Shown here one piece after another: positions 46,536 through 58,322 of a stretch of DNA of 64,000 bases (position 1 is its first letter; each line of letters opens with the position of its first letter). The stretch is from Styela clava (taxonomy: Eukaryota > Chordata > Ascidiacea > Stolidobranchia > Styelidae). A program made the position numbers and the translations under genes. Location of the stretch: contig NC_135260.1 of the NCBI RefSeq assembly GCF_964204865.1, positions 19,824,001 through 19,888,000 of the forward strand, written 5' to 3'. The notes under the pieces were generated by a model. The model was not told the origin of the DNA. It saw only the letters and a list, made by a program, of their open reading frames with translations, and ran no database searches.

Positions 46536-49500
46536 TTATGTTAATTTAAACTTTCTATTCTCCTGCCCTAAAAAATTCGTGTTTTCCACTCGATTTGCAT
46601 CCAATTCAAACCAATTCTCATACTAAAAATTTTCATGTTAAATACTTCCCTTATAATTTCGTATTTGTAGAATTACCTTCCGCATTCCACAGTTTGTTGT
46701 TTACTTTCACTTTTGTCGCAAAAAAATAGATCTATTTATAACTTTTATCGATGGTTGTATTTTCTTGTTCTTTGTTTACTCTTAGCAGCACTTTAACCGG
46801 TTTTAGATGGAATATTACAATCTTCTTGAAGCAAACATGCAAAAAAGGTCTTTTTAACACATAAATCCAGAAAATGGATTCAGGCGAAATAATTATTTCG
46901 CTCTGGTAGTCTCGCTTTATATACAAACGAATTTATTCAAAAGTAAGCAGTTAGATTGAAATAAACACAGAAGTTGATAAACAAATCATCAACTTTCAAT
47001 CTCGTTTTCAGAAGCTATTACTCAAAACCCGACAAACAATTGGTGTATGTGACAAATGGAACATATGAACAGTGTGCAACGATTATAAACACTCTCATGT
47101 GAACCAACGCATTGTTTTGATTATAGTTCGTTAGCTCGTAATAAATCATAACCGTAATTTCAAAACTTGTGCAAAATTATTTTAATTTTCGGCGTATAAT
47201 ATATACAGAAACATACGCATTAAAAAATGTCATTTTCTCATTTCATAAAATTTTTTGTTACGCAAAAAGTTTGACTTGCTAAAAACAGATAGCTACAAAT
47301 TATGAAAACGGTAATTCAAGAAACAGTAATATACAGAAAACAAAGTGGTTTTAAATCAGATATACCAATTACGAAGAGGATGCAGTCTGCGTGTGTGGTA
47401 TTTTTTGACCCTGCCACGGCATTTTCAGAGACTATATACTCATTATTGACAGAACTAGAATTATTCTAGTATTTTGACAATAAATGTTTTCCAGTATATA
47501 TATATATATATTCTAAAATTTCATATTTTTTTAAAACATTATATTGGAAGTTTCAAAGAAACTGGCCACACAATACGAGCTTTTTTTTTAATAAGGCAAA
47601 GTAAGAAGATACAAACAGCCCAGAGAACTCGAATTGGAAGAATAATTTCAGCTTATCCTGACTGCTATAATCTTCGAAGCAGGATTAACAGCATATTAGA
47701 GCAGCCAATAAGCCAATCCAGTAATTAAGAATTAATTCGTGTCTTGTTTCAGACTGAGAATAAACTGACATTTTCAGAGCTTATCTTTGTTTTTGTTGCC
47801 TGAGGCTTCAATTGCCGTTCTACAAATATATGGATGCTATACTGTTTATGTATCCAATGAGGCTCATAATAAAGAGTAAACAAGCATGATGATAATCGCG
47901 AATCAGATCATAAACTTATCAACATTGCTTGTTTATATTTAACTATGAGATTAGTGGAATAAAGTTTGACTTCCGGAAAATGCGAAAGATGTATCAAAGA
48001 TAATTATCCAACACTTTACACCTTTGTCAATTTTAGTAAACATAGTCGTAGCAGAAAACAAAGTTGAATTCTTGACATTGGTTTTTCAGAGAAAATTCTC
48101 TCCTCAAACCGATGCTATGATCTGCCCGTCACGTTCTGCAGGTTTCAGGACATTGTAAAAAAGGTATTATCTTAAATCCAATGTATTAGACTACGTCATT
48201 GTTATTTCCGTTGTGGAATTACTATTGTCTCCACAATAAAATTACGAGAACGATGTGTATTTTTTGTTATAATTTGGTGAGATCTATTCTGCAGTGGATC
48301 TTGCTTCTATCTGATTGTGGTATCATCAAAAAAATTTATCTTTTTGGAATCTTTTTGTCTGAAATGCAGTTTTCCAGACATAGGCTACGTGACTTAGGCT
48401 TGTTCGTCATAGAACTTATATTATAGACTGAAACATGCTAGATTTTGGAAAAAAAGATTTCAGACGTGACGTAAATGCTACCAAAACAACGAAATCGCCC
48501 ATCTGTAAATGGGATGAAACGATTTAAGATTGTACCTGAGTTGAATATCACCAAGCTCATCCTTCTCATTGAAAAGCATCATCTTCTATAATTAGTATCC
48601 TTGTTGCTATTGTTGCATTTTTTGAATTAAGTGTGTCGTTCATAAATGTTAGCAAACCATTCCCATTACCTAGGTCATAGTCTTACCTCACGCCACGGTT
48701 TAGCCTGGACAGTCCCGATTTTAGCAAGTTGTCCAGCCCGATAGACCTAACAGTCCCGGCCATGCAGTATTGCAATCATAAATATTTTATTTATTTGATT
48801 TTCAAGGAAATTTATTTTTTCGAAGAGGCAGCTCATTTGCAACTTACCTCACTAGTTCAGATCGAGAGAGATTGTTATGTCATAGTTATGATATATTATG
48901 AAGTATGAAACTTACGTTCATTTAACACCCAACTGTACTGCCGTTGAATCATCAAAATGCCGAAACAAAGTGCAAGTTTTTTATTACGTAAAAAAATTCT
49001 AAGATTTTGAAGAATTCTTTTCAGAATTTGATAATTTACATTTTTTTGAAGCAACGACCAATAGAGGGTATCTTAATTCGATTTACAGCTAATTTTAATG
49101 CCCGTAATCTACCCAAAGTGGTACGGAAAAAATTCAAACTATTACTAAACCTCGGAATTAAACCAAGGTTGGCTTGTCATTGTTGTAATGTTGTTGTATT
49201 AAGTTACCACACTGTAAACCGTTTCATTGTTTCTCGTCCAAGTCGTGGATTTGTTAATAACGATATATACCTGATTTACCATCATTGGAGACAACTTCAA
49301 GATTTGGTAACCTGGATTAAAGAGGCAATTTTATTTTGATTCCAGACGGAACATGGACTACACAACACGAAGGTCATTATATCGGCGATTTTTTGTATTT
49401 TTATGAGACTTTTTCACTTTACGACTTGATTTTTAATTTCAAAAGCTATTTCAAGTAACCCTCGAATATTTCCTTCCCTACTTGATTTTTTGAAGTCTAA

Positions 49501-49653
49501 GGGGAGAATACAATAAGCATTAAAAGTTAGTTTTAAATTGTCAGTCACGAAGACTCAAATTGTTGAAAGCACAATATACTTTCATATTACGCGCGCGCAC
49601 GCCAAAATATATTTCGCTCATTATGTAGGCTATCTGCATAAATCTGTGTATTG
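46536..49653. other. Intergenic; no supported gene
   Basis: Only small frames (47474-47728, 48199-48426, 49007-49339), none with a domain. A (TA)n microsatellite lies at about 47495-47512. A patch at 48690-48765 (GACAGTCCCGATTTTAGC, GTCCAGCCCGATAG, CAGTCCCGGCCATG) looks like a degraded transposon end. Confidence 0.4.
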
Positions 49654-49661
49654 ATCTAGAG

Positions 49662-49945
49662 CACGCAGTGTTGGGCAAGGTTTATAAACCAGGGAGCCAG
49701 AAATTTTGCCATGTAAGTGTGCCGTAACGTGTAACAATTTAAGAACAGTATTTACAGTGTTACAAAGCAAAGGTAGAAGACTATATGCTTCGTGCCAAAA
49801 CTAAATTTAACCGCAATCTCGACAAATTCCTTGAGCTATTTTTAGCTAGAACATCAAAATTCGATTTCGGTTTGGTTGTGGCTGCATCAGGCGGGCCAGA
49901 TTGAATTACCCAACGGGCCCGCCGGCCGTACTTTGCCCATGTCTG
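49662..49945. mobile_element. hAT MITE (family B), perfect 8-bp duplication, at the 3' end of SPATA1
   Basis: Flanked by ATCTAGAG on both sides (49654-49661 and 49946-49953). The right end CCGTACTTTGCCCATGTCTG matches the inverted end of 41847 and 54544. The internal GCTTCGTGCCAAAACTAAAT and GGTTGTGGCTGCATCA blocks are shared with 54544-54845. The SPATA1 frame overlaps it (49887-49945). Confidence 0.8.
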
Positions 49946-51770
49946 ATCTAGAGCCAAATACTGATGAATCATCTATTATGTTTGAATCTTTAATTATTTC
50001 TACAGGCGACATATGAAAAAACCAACAGGGCAATGCAGTCGAACCAACTCTGCTTCGAGTTCTTCTTCTTCGATCAGAAGCATAAAAATTTATTGGTTTA
50101 ACCATCGATTCTCCTACTTGTCCATAGCCTTTATGTTTTTCTGTTATCTGACTTGGAATGCCTGCATTACTGAGTCTTTCCTGACTAACTTTTAAAATTA
50201 CCTTTGCTCTCCAAGATTTTGAATTCTGATCGTCCAGTGCAACTTTCGATATCCTTATATTGTGTATAAGTGCTAGATGTCTTTTTCTGTCTGTTTGAGT
50301 GTTAAAAACATAATAACAAGCTGGACATTTCACACCCGGATTGTTGACATCTGGTTGAAAGATCGCGTTTGGTTTTTTCTTTTTAATCGGAGTTTCTACT
50401 CTTTTCTTCATATTTTGTTGCTGATCACTAGGCTTGCTCACTTTTCTGGATAAGTTTTGAATTTTTTTCTGTGATGATAATCGATTTTCTCTTGCCTTTT
50501 GCAAGTCTTGCCACATTTTTTGCTGACTTGAAGACTCAGTGTTCTTCTTTTTTGTTGTTTTCCCCTCTTTCTTCACAGGTGGAAGTTTTGAAACTTTTTC
50601 CATTCTAGTCGAGGATTCTGCAAAACTCGGAATCGTAATCGGTGCTTCTTCAACACTATTTCGCCGATTTGTCTTCAATTCCGAATCCGCGCCTTTCAAC
50701 GAATCGATTTGTTTATGAAAACTCACTGTCTCTGTAATATTATTATTATCCTGAACATCATTCATACTTTCTTTGTGAAATACAGAATCAAGAATAGAAA
50801 TTGGTTCCAAATCTCTACTTCTGGATTTTTGAGCAAAATTTGTCCGAGAAGAGGACTTTTTCACTCTTGGAATCGTTGGAGTAATCCTTGCTTCAGAGCG
50901 GTTGTTATCTTTGTGTCCTAGATTCTCTAAACTCGTCTGGGAAGAAATAATGGAATCTATTCGGCGAGGTTTACGTACTTCTGGTTCCATAGAAAGTTCG
51001 GCCTTCTGTAATCTTTTTCCACGTGTGTTCATAAAATCTACTTTACTTTGTGTAGCTGCAGGTATGCCTTGTACTTTATCGTGACCATAATTTTTCCGAG
51101 ATTTTGAAGATTTGTATTCAGCGTTGTTATGATGAACTAAGATATCGGAATTTTTGTTTTGATTGCCTTTTGAAATTCTTTGTTGTTTTGTCTTTTTTCT
51201 GTCTATTTTATCCACTTGTTGCTTTTCATTCAGTTTTGAAGGCTGTGGTTGAATTATGGGACATTTTTCATTTTCGTTATTAGAGTCGCCCGTTTCCTTT
51301 CTATATTCTTTTCTATTCGATATAGAACTTGAAATTTCTCTTTTGAAATCTGAATGTTGTTCCAGAGATGGAAATTGCGTCGATGGAAGTGTTAAATGAT
51401 TATACGTACTAGGTTGAGATGGCAGGATGAAAAGTTCTGGCAAGATGTTCCCAGGACTGATGAAATTTTTAGCTTTCAAATTATCTTCTTGTTTCTCTCG
51501 TACCAGTGCTAAACAACGACCAACGTGTTTTAAAAATACATAATTAGATGGAAAGAGTTGATCTCCGATTTGTTCCGAAATGTCTTTTCTTAAAGATAAA
51601 ATAGTATTATCCGGATGTACTCTTATAAAGCCAACAGAAAAAGTTTCTGCAATAACTGTTTGACTCGCATAGTTCAGTCTCTGTATCCAATGCTCTGGAG
51701 GTACGATTGAAACGTGCAGATCGATTAATTCATCCGATGATGGTCTCTTTATTTCGAAATATTCATTCAT
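49887..51770 (-). CDS. SPATA1: SPATA1, spermatogenesis-associated protein 1 (3' end uncertain)
   Basis: One long frame, 627 codons from the first ATG (51770); the frame stays open 12 codons further up with no ATG, behind an acceptor-like TTTTAG. The N-terminal 110 residues match the conserved SPATA1 start: KRPSSDELIDLHVSIVPPEH, AETFSVGFIRVHP, FLKHVGRCLALVREKQE and LPELFILP. The middle is a long Ser/Lys/Gln-rich, probably disordered stretch, then a predicted coiled part (KMWQDLQKARENRL) and a single C2H2 finger, CPACYYVF..H-x4-H, near residue 510. The family is linked to sperm development in mammals and its biochemistry is poorly known. The last 20 or so codons (SDMGKVRPAG..) lie inside a hAT MITE, so the stop is either supplied by the transposon or the true exon ends upstream. 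In another frame about 50040-50090 reads LLIEEEELEAELVRL, which could be the genuine continuation after a missed intron. Confidence 0.8.
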   Translation of the reverse strand: MNEYFEIKRPSSDELIDLHVSIVPPEHWIQRLNYASQTVIAETFSVGFIRVHPDNTILSLRKDISEQIGDQLFPSNYVFLKHVGRCLALVREKQEDNLKAKNFISPGNILPELFILPSQPSTYNHLTLPSTQFPSLEQHSDFKREISSSISNRKEYRKETGDSNNENEKCPIIQPQPSKLNEKQQVDKIDRKKTKQQRISKGNQNKNSDILVHHNNAEYKSSKSRKNYGHDKVQGIPAATQSKVDFMNTRGKRLQKAELSMEPEVRKPRRIDSIISSQTSLENLGHKDNNRSEARITPTIPRVKKSSSRTNFAQKSRSRDLEPISILDSVFHKESMNDVQDNNNITETVSFHKQIDSLKGADSELKTNRRNSVEEAPITIPSFAESSTRMEKVSKLPPVKKEGKTTKKKNTESSSQQKMWQDLQKARENRLSSQKKIQNLSRKVSKPSDQQQNMKKRVETPIKKKKPNAIFQPDVNNPGVKCPACYYVFNTQTDRKRHLALIHNIRISKVALDDQNSKSWRAKVILKVSQERLSNAGIPSQITEKHKGYGQVGESMVKPINFYASDRRRRTRSRVGSTALPCWFFHMSPVEIIKDSNIIDDSSVFGSRSDMGKVRPAGPLGNSIWPA

Positions 51771-51806
51771 GTTTATTCTATAATCCGTTTCCAATCTTTT
51801 AATCAA

Positions 51807-54535
51807 GGGATGCCTAAAACAGATATGTACCGCTGCCCTAACCTAAAGCGTAGTGATATAGTAGCTAAAACATTTGAAGAAAAAGAATTCTCCTATAAAT
51901 GCATTATTTTGTCATAATGTGTGTATAAGCGAGACGCTGATGTCTATCTATCTAACTATTCTAACGTAATAAAAGAAATCATATGTTTATTTATATATCA
52001 GCGGATTCATCCCAGCCACTTATATATATGAGACTTCACCTCACGAGTAGCATACCGATGTTGTTGGTGCAGGCCTTTTGACCTACAAAGGCTAAATTGA
52101 AGTTGGGATATTTGAAAAAGCATTTTATACTATTAATCGTAGCATTTTCTTATAAACTTCTAATTGTAGAAGGATTTCTAGATAGATAAATAAGTCAGTA
52201 TATATTAGAAACGTTAGTATATAGTATATACTATGTATCAAAAGAAAACAATTTTATGGCCAACATTTTCCCCCAGAACGTTAGTTGTGTAGAATTCACT
52301 CCCTCATAGCTGTTCTTCTAATTCTATCGACATAAACAGCTTTACGTCTCTCGTCAATTGGTATTTGCCAATGCGCAAACATACATTATGATGATTTATG
52401 GCCTCAATATCTCTTGGCACTTTAGTGGGTGGACGTAACTTGGCTCATTGTTCAATATCCTACATTTCTAAGTGAGTTGCGTGATCTTGCTTCGAGCAAA
52501 TTTCGTAATAAAAAAATTTACCTCACGAAACGAATTTCAGTAACAAACTGACTGAAAATCGATCTGATGATTATTTTGTAATATACAAACTATTTTATTG
52601 AGAAACACGGCATATACGAAAAGGCTCTATTTTATCAAATTAATAATAATCAAACAATTGATCACTTAAGAAAACTTTCAGTGGTATAGTTCTTTGCATA
52701 ATATTGATAGTAGGTCATGTTGCGGTAATAAGTTGTACGTGCTCTGTTCCATGAATTTGTCATCAACTCAAAATGTGAACATAGAAATCATTCTTGGAGA
52801 TAAACACGTGAAGCGAGTGGGAAAACAAATATGGAAATAAACAACCACAATGGGGCTCAATATCGATAATCTATAATAGCGGTATTTCAAACATAAGATG
52901 TCCGATAGGCAGACTAAACAGAAAAGTACATAAAATAGTATTTCAATTCGTGATATAGAGTTCGTTAGATGCAATTGGACCCAAGTGGGACGAGGTCTTC
53001 ATAAGATATATCCACTGACATCAAAAGTCGGCGCATGGACATTTTTGCTTAAATACATTAGCAAACATAAACATTCATGTCTATGCCAATTCAGCATTTT
53101 CTGTCACTTGATGTGTGAAAATTATGTGATAAAAGAAAAAACTAGTCTTATCCATATTTATTGAAAAAACAAAAACAGTTTAGTGCATCGAGTATGTTAA
53201 ATCGTCCACGGAACTAAATTCTTCAAATGTAAATACGTAGCCGACAAGGTACAAGGATGAGAGCAGTCCTAGTCTTATTTTAAACTCTTTGGTGGGTCAT
53301 AATGAGTGTATTTATACAATATACATTGAACAAAATATCAAACATGTACTGCCAATCTAGTGCGAATACGCATGCGCCAAATGTAAACAAGGTCACATGA
53401 TTTAATTACGTATGTCCCTTCCTTTCATCAATGGCCGATCTCGTGATGTGAAACAAACGGATTCCGTTTCATGTTTCGTAAAATATCGCTCACCCTAGCG
53501 GTTGATGTTATCGTCCAGTATGGTCCACAGATACGGAGTGAATAAAAACACTTTTCATCTGTGATTATAACACATTCTACCACCATTCATTTATATATAT
53601 AAATAAAAGCCATTGTATAACAAAGGTATGGAAAGTCAAAATACTCAATCCCCCGTCGTGGTGTACGTTGTTTGGTGGGTACGAATGACTGAGCATTGTG
53701 TTGTTAAAGGGTGGTTCAACTCAAATAGAAGCTTCAAGGTTAGAATGAACGAATTTACAATATTTGACCTAGCATAGCAAACATAAGGGTAATGGTTTAC
53801 CGAACAAACTTTAATTTAGAGAACAAATAGTACGGCAATCTAAAATCATGCGATAAACGACAAAGTTGCAAGGATTAAGCTATTTCATTTGACTAAATTG
53901 GTACTGTGGTCGTTTCCGTTTACACGTTTATTAAATAATTTTCTCTAATTCCAGCGGAATATTTTGGTGAGACTTAGTTCATTTCCGAGTGCTGTTTTTG
54001 TTCATGTGATACTATAGCTTATCTCAGTTCTTGCAGCACCAAGTTGGAATGGAATCCTTCCATTTACGTCCGTACTCATACCAATCAATGTTTAGAAATG
54101 TCGAAGCACATGACACTGAATGTATTGAGTCCTTTTCCGTCCCAAACCTATCCCTCTCATTGAACCAACTACATATTTTAACGATAGCCATAAATAAACC
54201 GTGTTTACATTAGCTGAGTAGTACCGGCAGGTTAATAATTACCAGAGTCGTATGTTGTCTAATAACGATTTTTCATAACTGGATCAGAGAATAACTCAAT
54301 CCTCTATGTTTGATTTAATGATGATCTCAATACAGTGCTAAGGAACAGTACCAATACTTACCTCATGAATGAAAGTTGACATAATTGCGATGGCTGGAGG
54401 TGCCGTAACTTGCGTATACAGGTCACGGGACGAATAGAATTCAGTAGGCTACTGAGATTTAGCACCGTATTAATAGTGTCATTTTTAGATTGTATTTACA
54501 AGTCTATTATCAGTAACCGAACGGAAGTTTGTGCT
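51807..54535. other. Intergenic between SPATA1 and the MARVEL gene
   Basis: No gene-like frame or obvious repeat. Frames at 52974-52768 (-), 54031-54213 (+) and 54410-54739 (+) lack domains; the last overlaps a MITE. SPATA1 and the MARVEL gene diverge from here, so both promoters may lie in it. Confidence 0.4.
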
Positions 54536-54543
54536 TTCTATAC

Positions 54544-54845
54544 CAGGGACGGGCAAGGTTTTTGGACCAGGGGTCAAAAATTTTGCCCACTCAGACTGGC
54601 GGGCCATGTAAGTGTAACGTATATATTTTCAGCGTTACAAAAGCAAAAGTGTATAAGCCTCGTGCCGAAACTGAATATAAGCTTTCCGCCAGAACTAAAT
54701 TTGATCGCAATCTCAACAAATTCCTTGGGTCATTTTTAGCTCAAACATCAAAATTAGGTTTTAGTTTGGTTGTGGCAGCATCAAGCGGGCCAGATTGAGC
54801 CAACGGGCCGGATTTGGCCAGGGGGCTGTAGTTTGCGCATGTCTG
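54544..54845. mobile_element. hAT MITE (family B), third copy
   Basis: Ends CAGGGACGGGCAAGG and GTTTGCGCATGTCTG, with a degraded 8-bp duplication TTCTATAC / CTCTAAAC. It shares GGCGGGCCATGTAAGTGTAACG and the CAACAAATTCCTTG block with 49662-49945. Confidence 0.75.
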
Positions 54846-55145
54846 CTCTAAACTGTCCACTTGGACTCTAGTCAAACAGAACAAATGTAAAAAAAATGAA
54901 TAAAAGAAAGTAGAAATTCCGGTGAAGCGTTATTTTCGGAGTTGGTAATATACCCAACTAACAGTTTGGCATCATGAGCAGCCTTTTCTAGTTTGACATA
55001 TATTACATTAATTATGTTATGTTCTATATGGCCTTAAAACTGATTTTTATAAGTCAGAATATTCGCATTTTTCAGTTCTAATAACATTTTTCATTTCTAT
55101 TTAAAGTTTTCTTGCTTTGAAGTAAATATATTCACATTCATCTAA

Positions 55146-56566
55146 ATGGATGTGGGAGCGGCTGCTGCGGCTGCAACAACGCCTAGGCCTACTTTCAATG
55201 TGACGTTTTTTGCAAGTCCAGCTGGATGGTTTAAAATAGCAGAAATAATACTCGGCCTTCTGGTGTTCGCGCTTCTTGCACCCAATGGCTATTACAGACA
55301 AATTCCTGGACTTGAGTTTGTTATGTTCGTTGCTGTTTTCGTGTGGATTTTAACAATGTAAGTTTTTTGTTTTGTTGATTTAAAAAAAATATCTCACAAA
55401 TCAGAGTGGTGAACCGAAACGATTTTAGGTCTGGTTCAGACTTGAGTTTGTATAGCAGAATGAAAATTTACATAAAATATATTCCTCAATTTTTAGAACA
55501 TATATAGACATCAGACGCCATTCGATTGCCTTTGTCATTTTCACGCCCTGCAGCGTAAATTCCATTTTAGAATAATATTTCATTGGGCAAATGTAGTTCC
55601 AGGTCCCATTGCATTTGAACCCACGTACATTTGAACCCACGACAATTGCTCCTGCATACTATTGCACCTATGGAAATTTGCACCTACGGATATTCGAACC
55701 CATACTAACCCTAACCCACGAATTTTAGCACCCGCATATATATTGAACCCGCGGATATACGTGTGCAAATGTATGGGTTCAAATGTACGTGGGTTCAAAT
55801 TTGCTGTCACCGTAGTTTCATATTGAATGAAACTATTTCACGTTACATCCAATGTCTTTTATCCTTCATAAAACGTGCCTGAATAAAACACTTGAACATA
55901 CCTAATCAAATAATATCCATATTATATCACGTAATTGACATTGGGTACAACAACCGGTTTTCGATAATTTTTATTATTACGCTTATATCAGGAATAAAAT
56001 TTCATATTTTGATGTTAAAGATAAGAAGACAGGCAGTGGGCCGAGAATGCAATTTCACTGATCAGTTGATTTATCTCCCATGCATGAGTATGCGGCAAGT
56101 GGAAGACATTGTAATCATTGTGATGAAGTGGCCAACAAACATCTAACTGACGACCACCCCTTTTCTAGATTATAGCTTAAATTGTCCGTGCACGAGTGCT
56201 GTGGTGGTACGCGTGTCACAGGCGCTATTACAAAGCGCAAACTAATATCATTTATATTTAAATGCGTTTATTTTCAGAGTCCTCACTGTTATTTACATGT
56301 TTTCTCTTCATTCCACTGTTATATCTGGCGCACCATGGGATGTCATTGAATTCGCATTCAATGTATTTTGCACTCTCTTATATTTCATTGGAGCAATCGT
56401 AGAAGCCGCATTCGTTGGATCGTATTCGGTTTGGGTGGCATCAACTGTTTTTGCTTGGTTTCTTCTCATTGTTTATGGATGTCATACTCTCTATGCTTAT
56501 CGGGTTTGGAAAGGTGAACTGGCATGCTTGGGTGGTAGTAATGCAGGAAATGACGTCAACACATGA
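55146..56566 (+). CDS. MARVEL-domain tetraspan protein (CMTM / plasmolipin-like)
   Basis: Two exons, 55146-55357 and 56278-56566, with a phase-2 join (ACAAT|GTAAGT to TTTTCAG|A), give 166 residues. Four membrane segments are visible: WFKIAEIILGLLVFALLA, FVMFVAVFVWILTMVLTVIY, IEFAFNVFCTLLYFIGAIV and WVASTVFAWFLLIVYGCHTL, with short termini inside. The start of segment 1 (GWFKIAEIILGLLVF) and the length fit the MARVEL fold of CMTM and MAL/plasmolipin proteins, which act in membrane apposition and apical or vesicle sorting. I cannot place it in one subfamily: no chemokine-like or MAL-specific signature is seen. The ATG at 55146 is the first in frame and follows stops upstream. The intron carries a palindromic repeat. 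Confidence 0.85.
55613..55800. repeat. Palindromic repeat with 27-bp perfect arms and GAACCC motifs
   Basis: The left arm 55613-55639 (ATTTGAACCCACGTACATTT..) is the exact reverse complement of 55774-55800. Between them GAACCC, GCACC and CTAACCC motifs recur (GCACCTATGG, GCACCTACGG, GAACCCGCGG). The arms themselves are two copies of ATTTGAACCCA. It looks like a foldback MITE in the MARVEL gene intron. Confidence 0.8.
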
Positions 56567-57383
56567 TGTGAAAATATACACAAAACAGATGAAAACTGTT
56601 TTCTACCATAAAACTTGATTATATATTTATGGGAGAAATAGGTGTGAAAAAAAATTACAACAGATGCAATCTTGTTTTTATATCTGCTATAATACACCTA
56701 TACGAACATAGCATCTTTGACATAGAATCAACGACGTAAAATGTAAGTAATATATATTTTAAAAATTTGTCATGGTTTTCAACAAATATGTCAAAAATAT
56801 TATCACTTATCTAATTATTTGTAATTTGACTTTGTTTATAGTTTAGATAATGTCGTTAACTGTGATTCAATTTTGTATTCACATGTACTATCACATTCAC
56901 GTATTTTTTAACGTTTCATTTCCCCATAGTGAATATAATCATGAACAATATTATTGCGGAAATTGATATCATATGGCGAATATGAGGGCGAAAGAGCTGT
57001 GTGAAGAAAATAGCCTATCTCGGTAAAGTCCCAAGCACTGTCACTTCAATTGGCGTTAATTTTATATTTCCTTTATTCAACATTTTTTTGACAGTGATAG
57101 ATTGAGAATTAATTATATATTATACGCGATGCTTCCAGAGCTTGGCAGCTCCAAGTTTAGAAAAGCAGATACGGCCGTTTATGCATTCGGAGTATCACGA
57201 GACTTGGAGCGAATAACAACGTTTATAGTTTGTAGTATGCAAGATATTCGCACCTCGTATTTTTCCCTATTTTACTCTAATCAATCGTCAAAACAAATGA
57301 TCTATTACTAGCATCGGATATCTATTTTGATAAAATCAGAAAACTATATATTTATATATATATATTATCTTTGGTAAATAAAT
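56567..57383. other. 3' flank of the MARVEL gene
   Basis: AT-rich, no gene. A TA-rich microsatellite lies at about 57346-57366. No polyadenylation signal can be singled out with confidence. Confidence 0.4.
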
Positions 57384-58322
57384 AGTAGGGGGAGGTTGGG
57401 ACTCCTTTTTCTTTTCCATATTCATTTCACTTTGCGGGACTAATGCGGAGAGGCGTAAATGTAGTTTATATTTAGCGACTAGGAAAGTTCTATGCAGCAC
57501 TCATCTTACCACCAATGTGCTTTGAAAAACGTTTGTCAAGTGTCCCACTGCACCCCACTTATGGGGCACATTCGGACAGACCCTGTGACACAATGGGGCG
57601 CTCTGTTAAATTCAACGAAGTGTGCCCTTGAAAACAAGCTAAGAATCAGCATCATCATCCAAAGAACGGGGAAATTCCAAATTTAGAGATTTAATATTGT
57701 TGAATTAATGTTCAACCAAAATATGTCGGATATTTTTCCAAAAAGTTCCGTAAACAAACTAAATTATTTCCATTTTCGAATCTGAATCTGAAAATATTTT
57801 TGATTCTCGAATATATATATTCCATACTGGGCCATGGGTCGAAAGATACCATAATATTACACAAAACATAACTCATCTCTAGACCTCTAAGGACTTAATA
57901 GATCAAACACTGCCGAATTGTGCCCAGTGGAGCATGTCCCACTGTCCCCCATAGGAAACAAATATTTTCAGACTGTCCCACGGTGAGATTAATTAAGAAG
58001 GCACATCGACTTGCCAATGTTATGAATATTTTACAGTGCACTTAAGCTGAAAAATATCAGACGGTTGTTTGTCATGTTGGAAAGGCTGAAGTAGAAAAAA
58101 GAAAAAAACGGAACGGTGAAATTTTAGTTTGAACCCCCCAAAACCAATTTCACCTCATAACTTGCGTCGCTCTAGTCTACACAGCCATTGTCCGTTTGCG
58201 GAGACGTTGTAACTCACCTAAGGGCGGATCCAAGCATCAAACCCGCAGACCGGATATAGTACGAGTGTGGAAGCTGATTTTTCACTGTGCCCCATGCCCA
58301 CCGTGGCACACTTTCCCCTACT
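57384..58322. repeat. Probable MITE with AGTAGGGG ends
   Basis: Left end AGTAGGGGGAGGTTGGGAC and right end GTGGCACACTTTCCCCTACT are imperfectly inverted. Inside, CCCACTGCACCCCACTTATGGGGCAC and CCCACTGTCCCCCATAGG repeat the same theme and its complement (GTGCCCCATGCCCACCG). No target duplication is visible and there is no coding capacity. Confidence 0.5.

Noticed and set aside
49007-49339. 110-codon plus-strand frame as a gene
   Set aside because: No ATG context, no domain and no partner exon; composition fits AT-rich noise.
54410-54798. Overlapping frames of 109 and 89 codons upstream of the MARVEL gene
   Set aside because: Both run through the family B MITE and have no domain.
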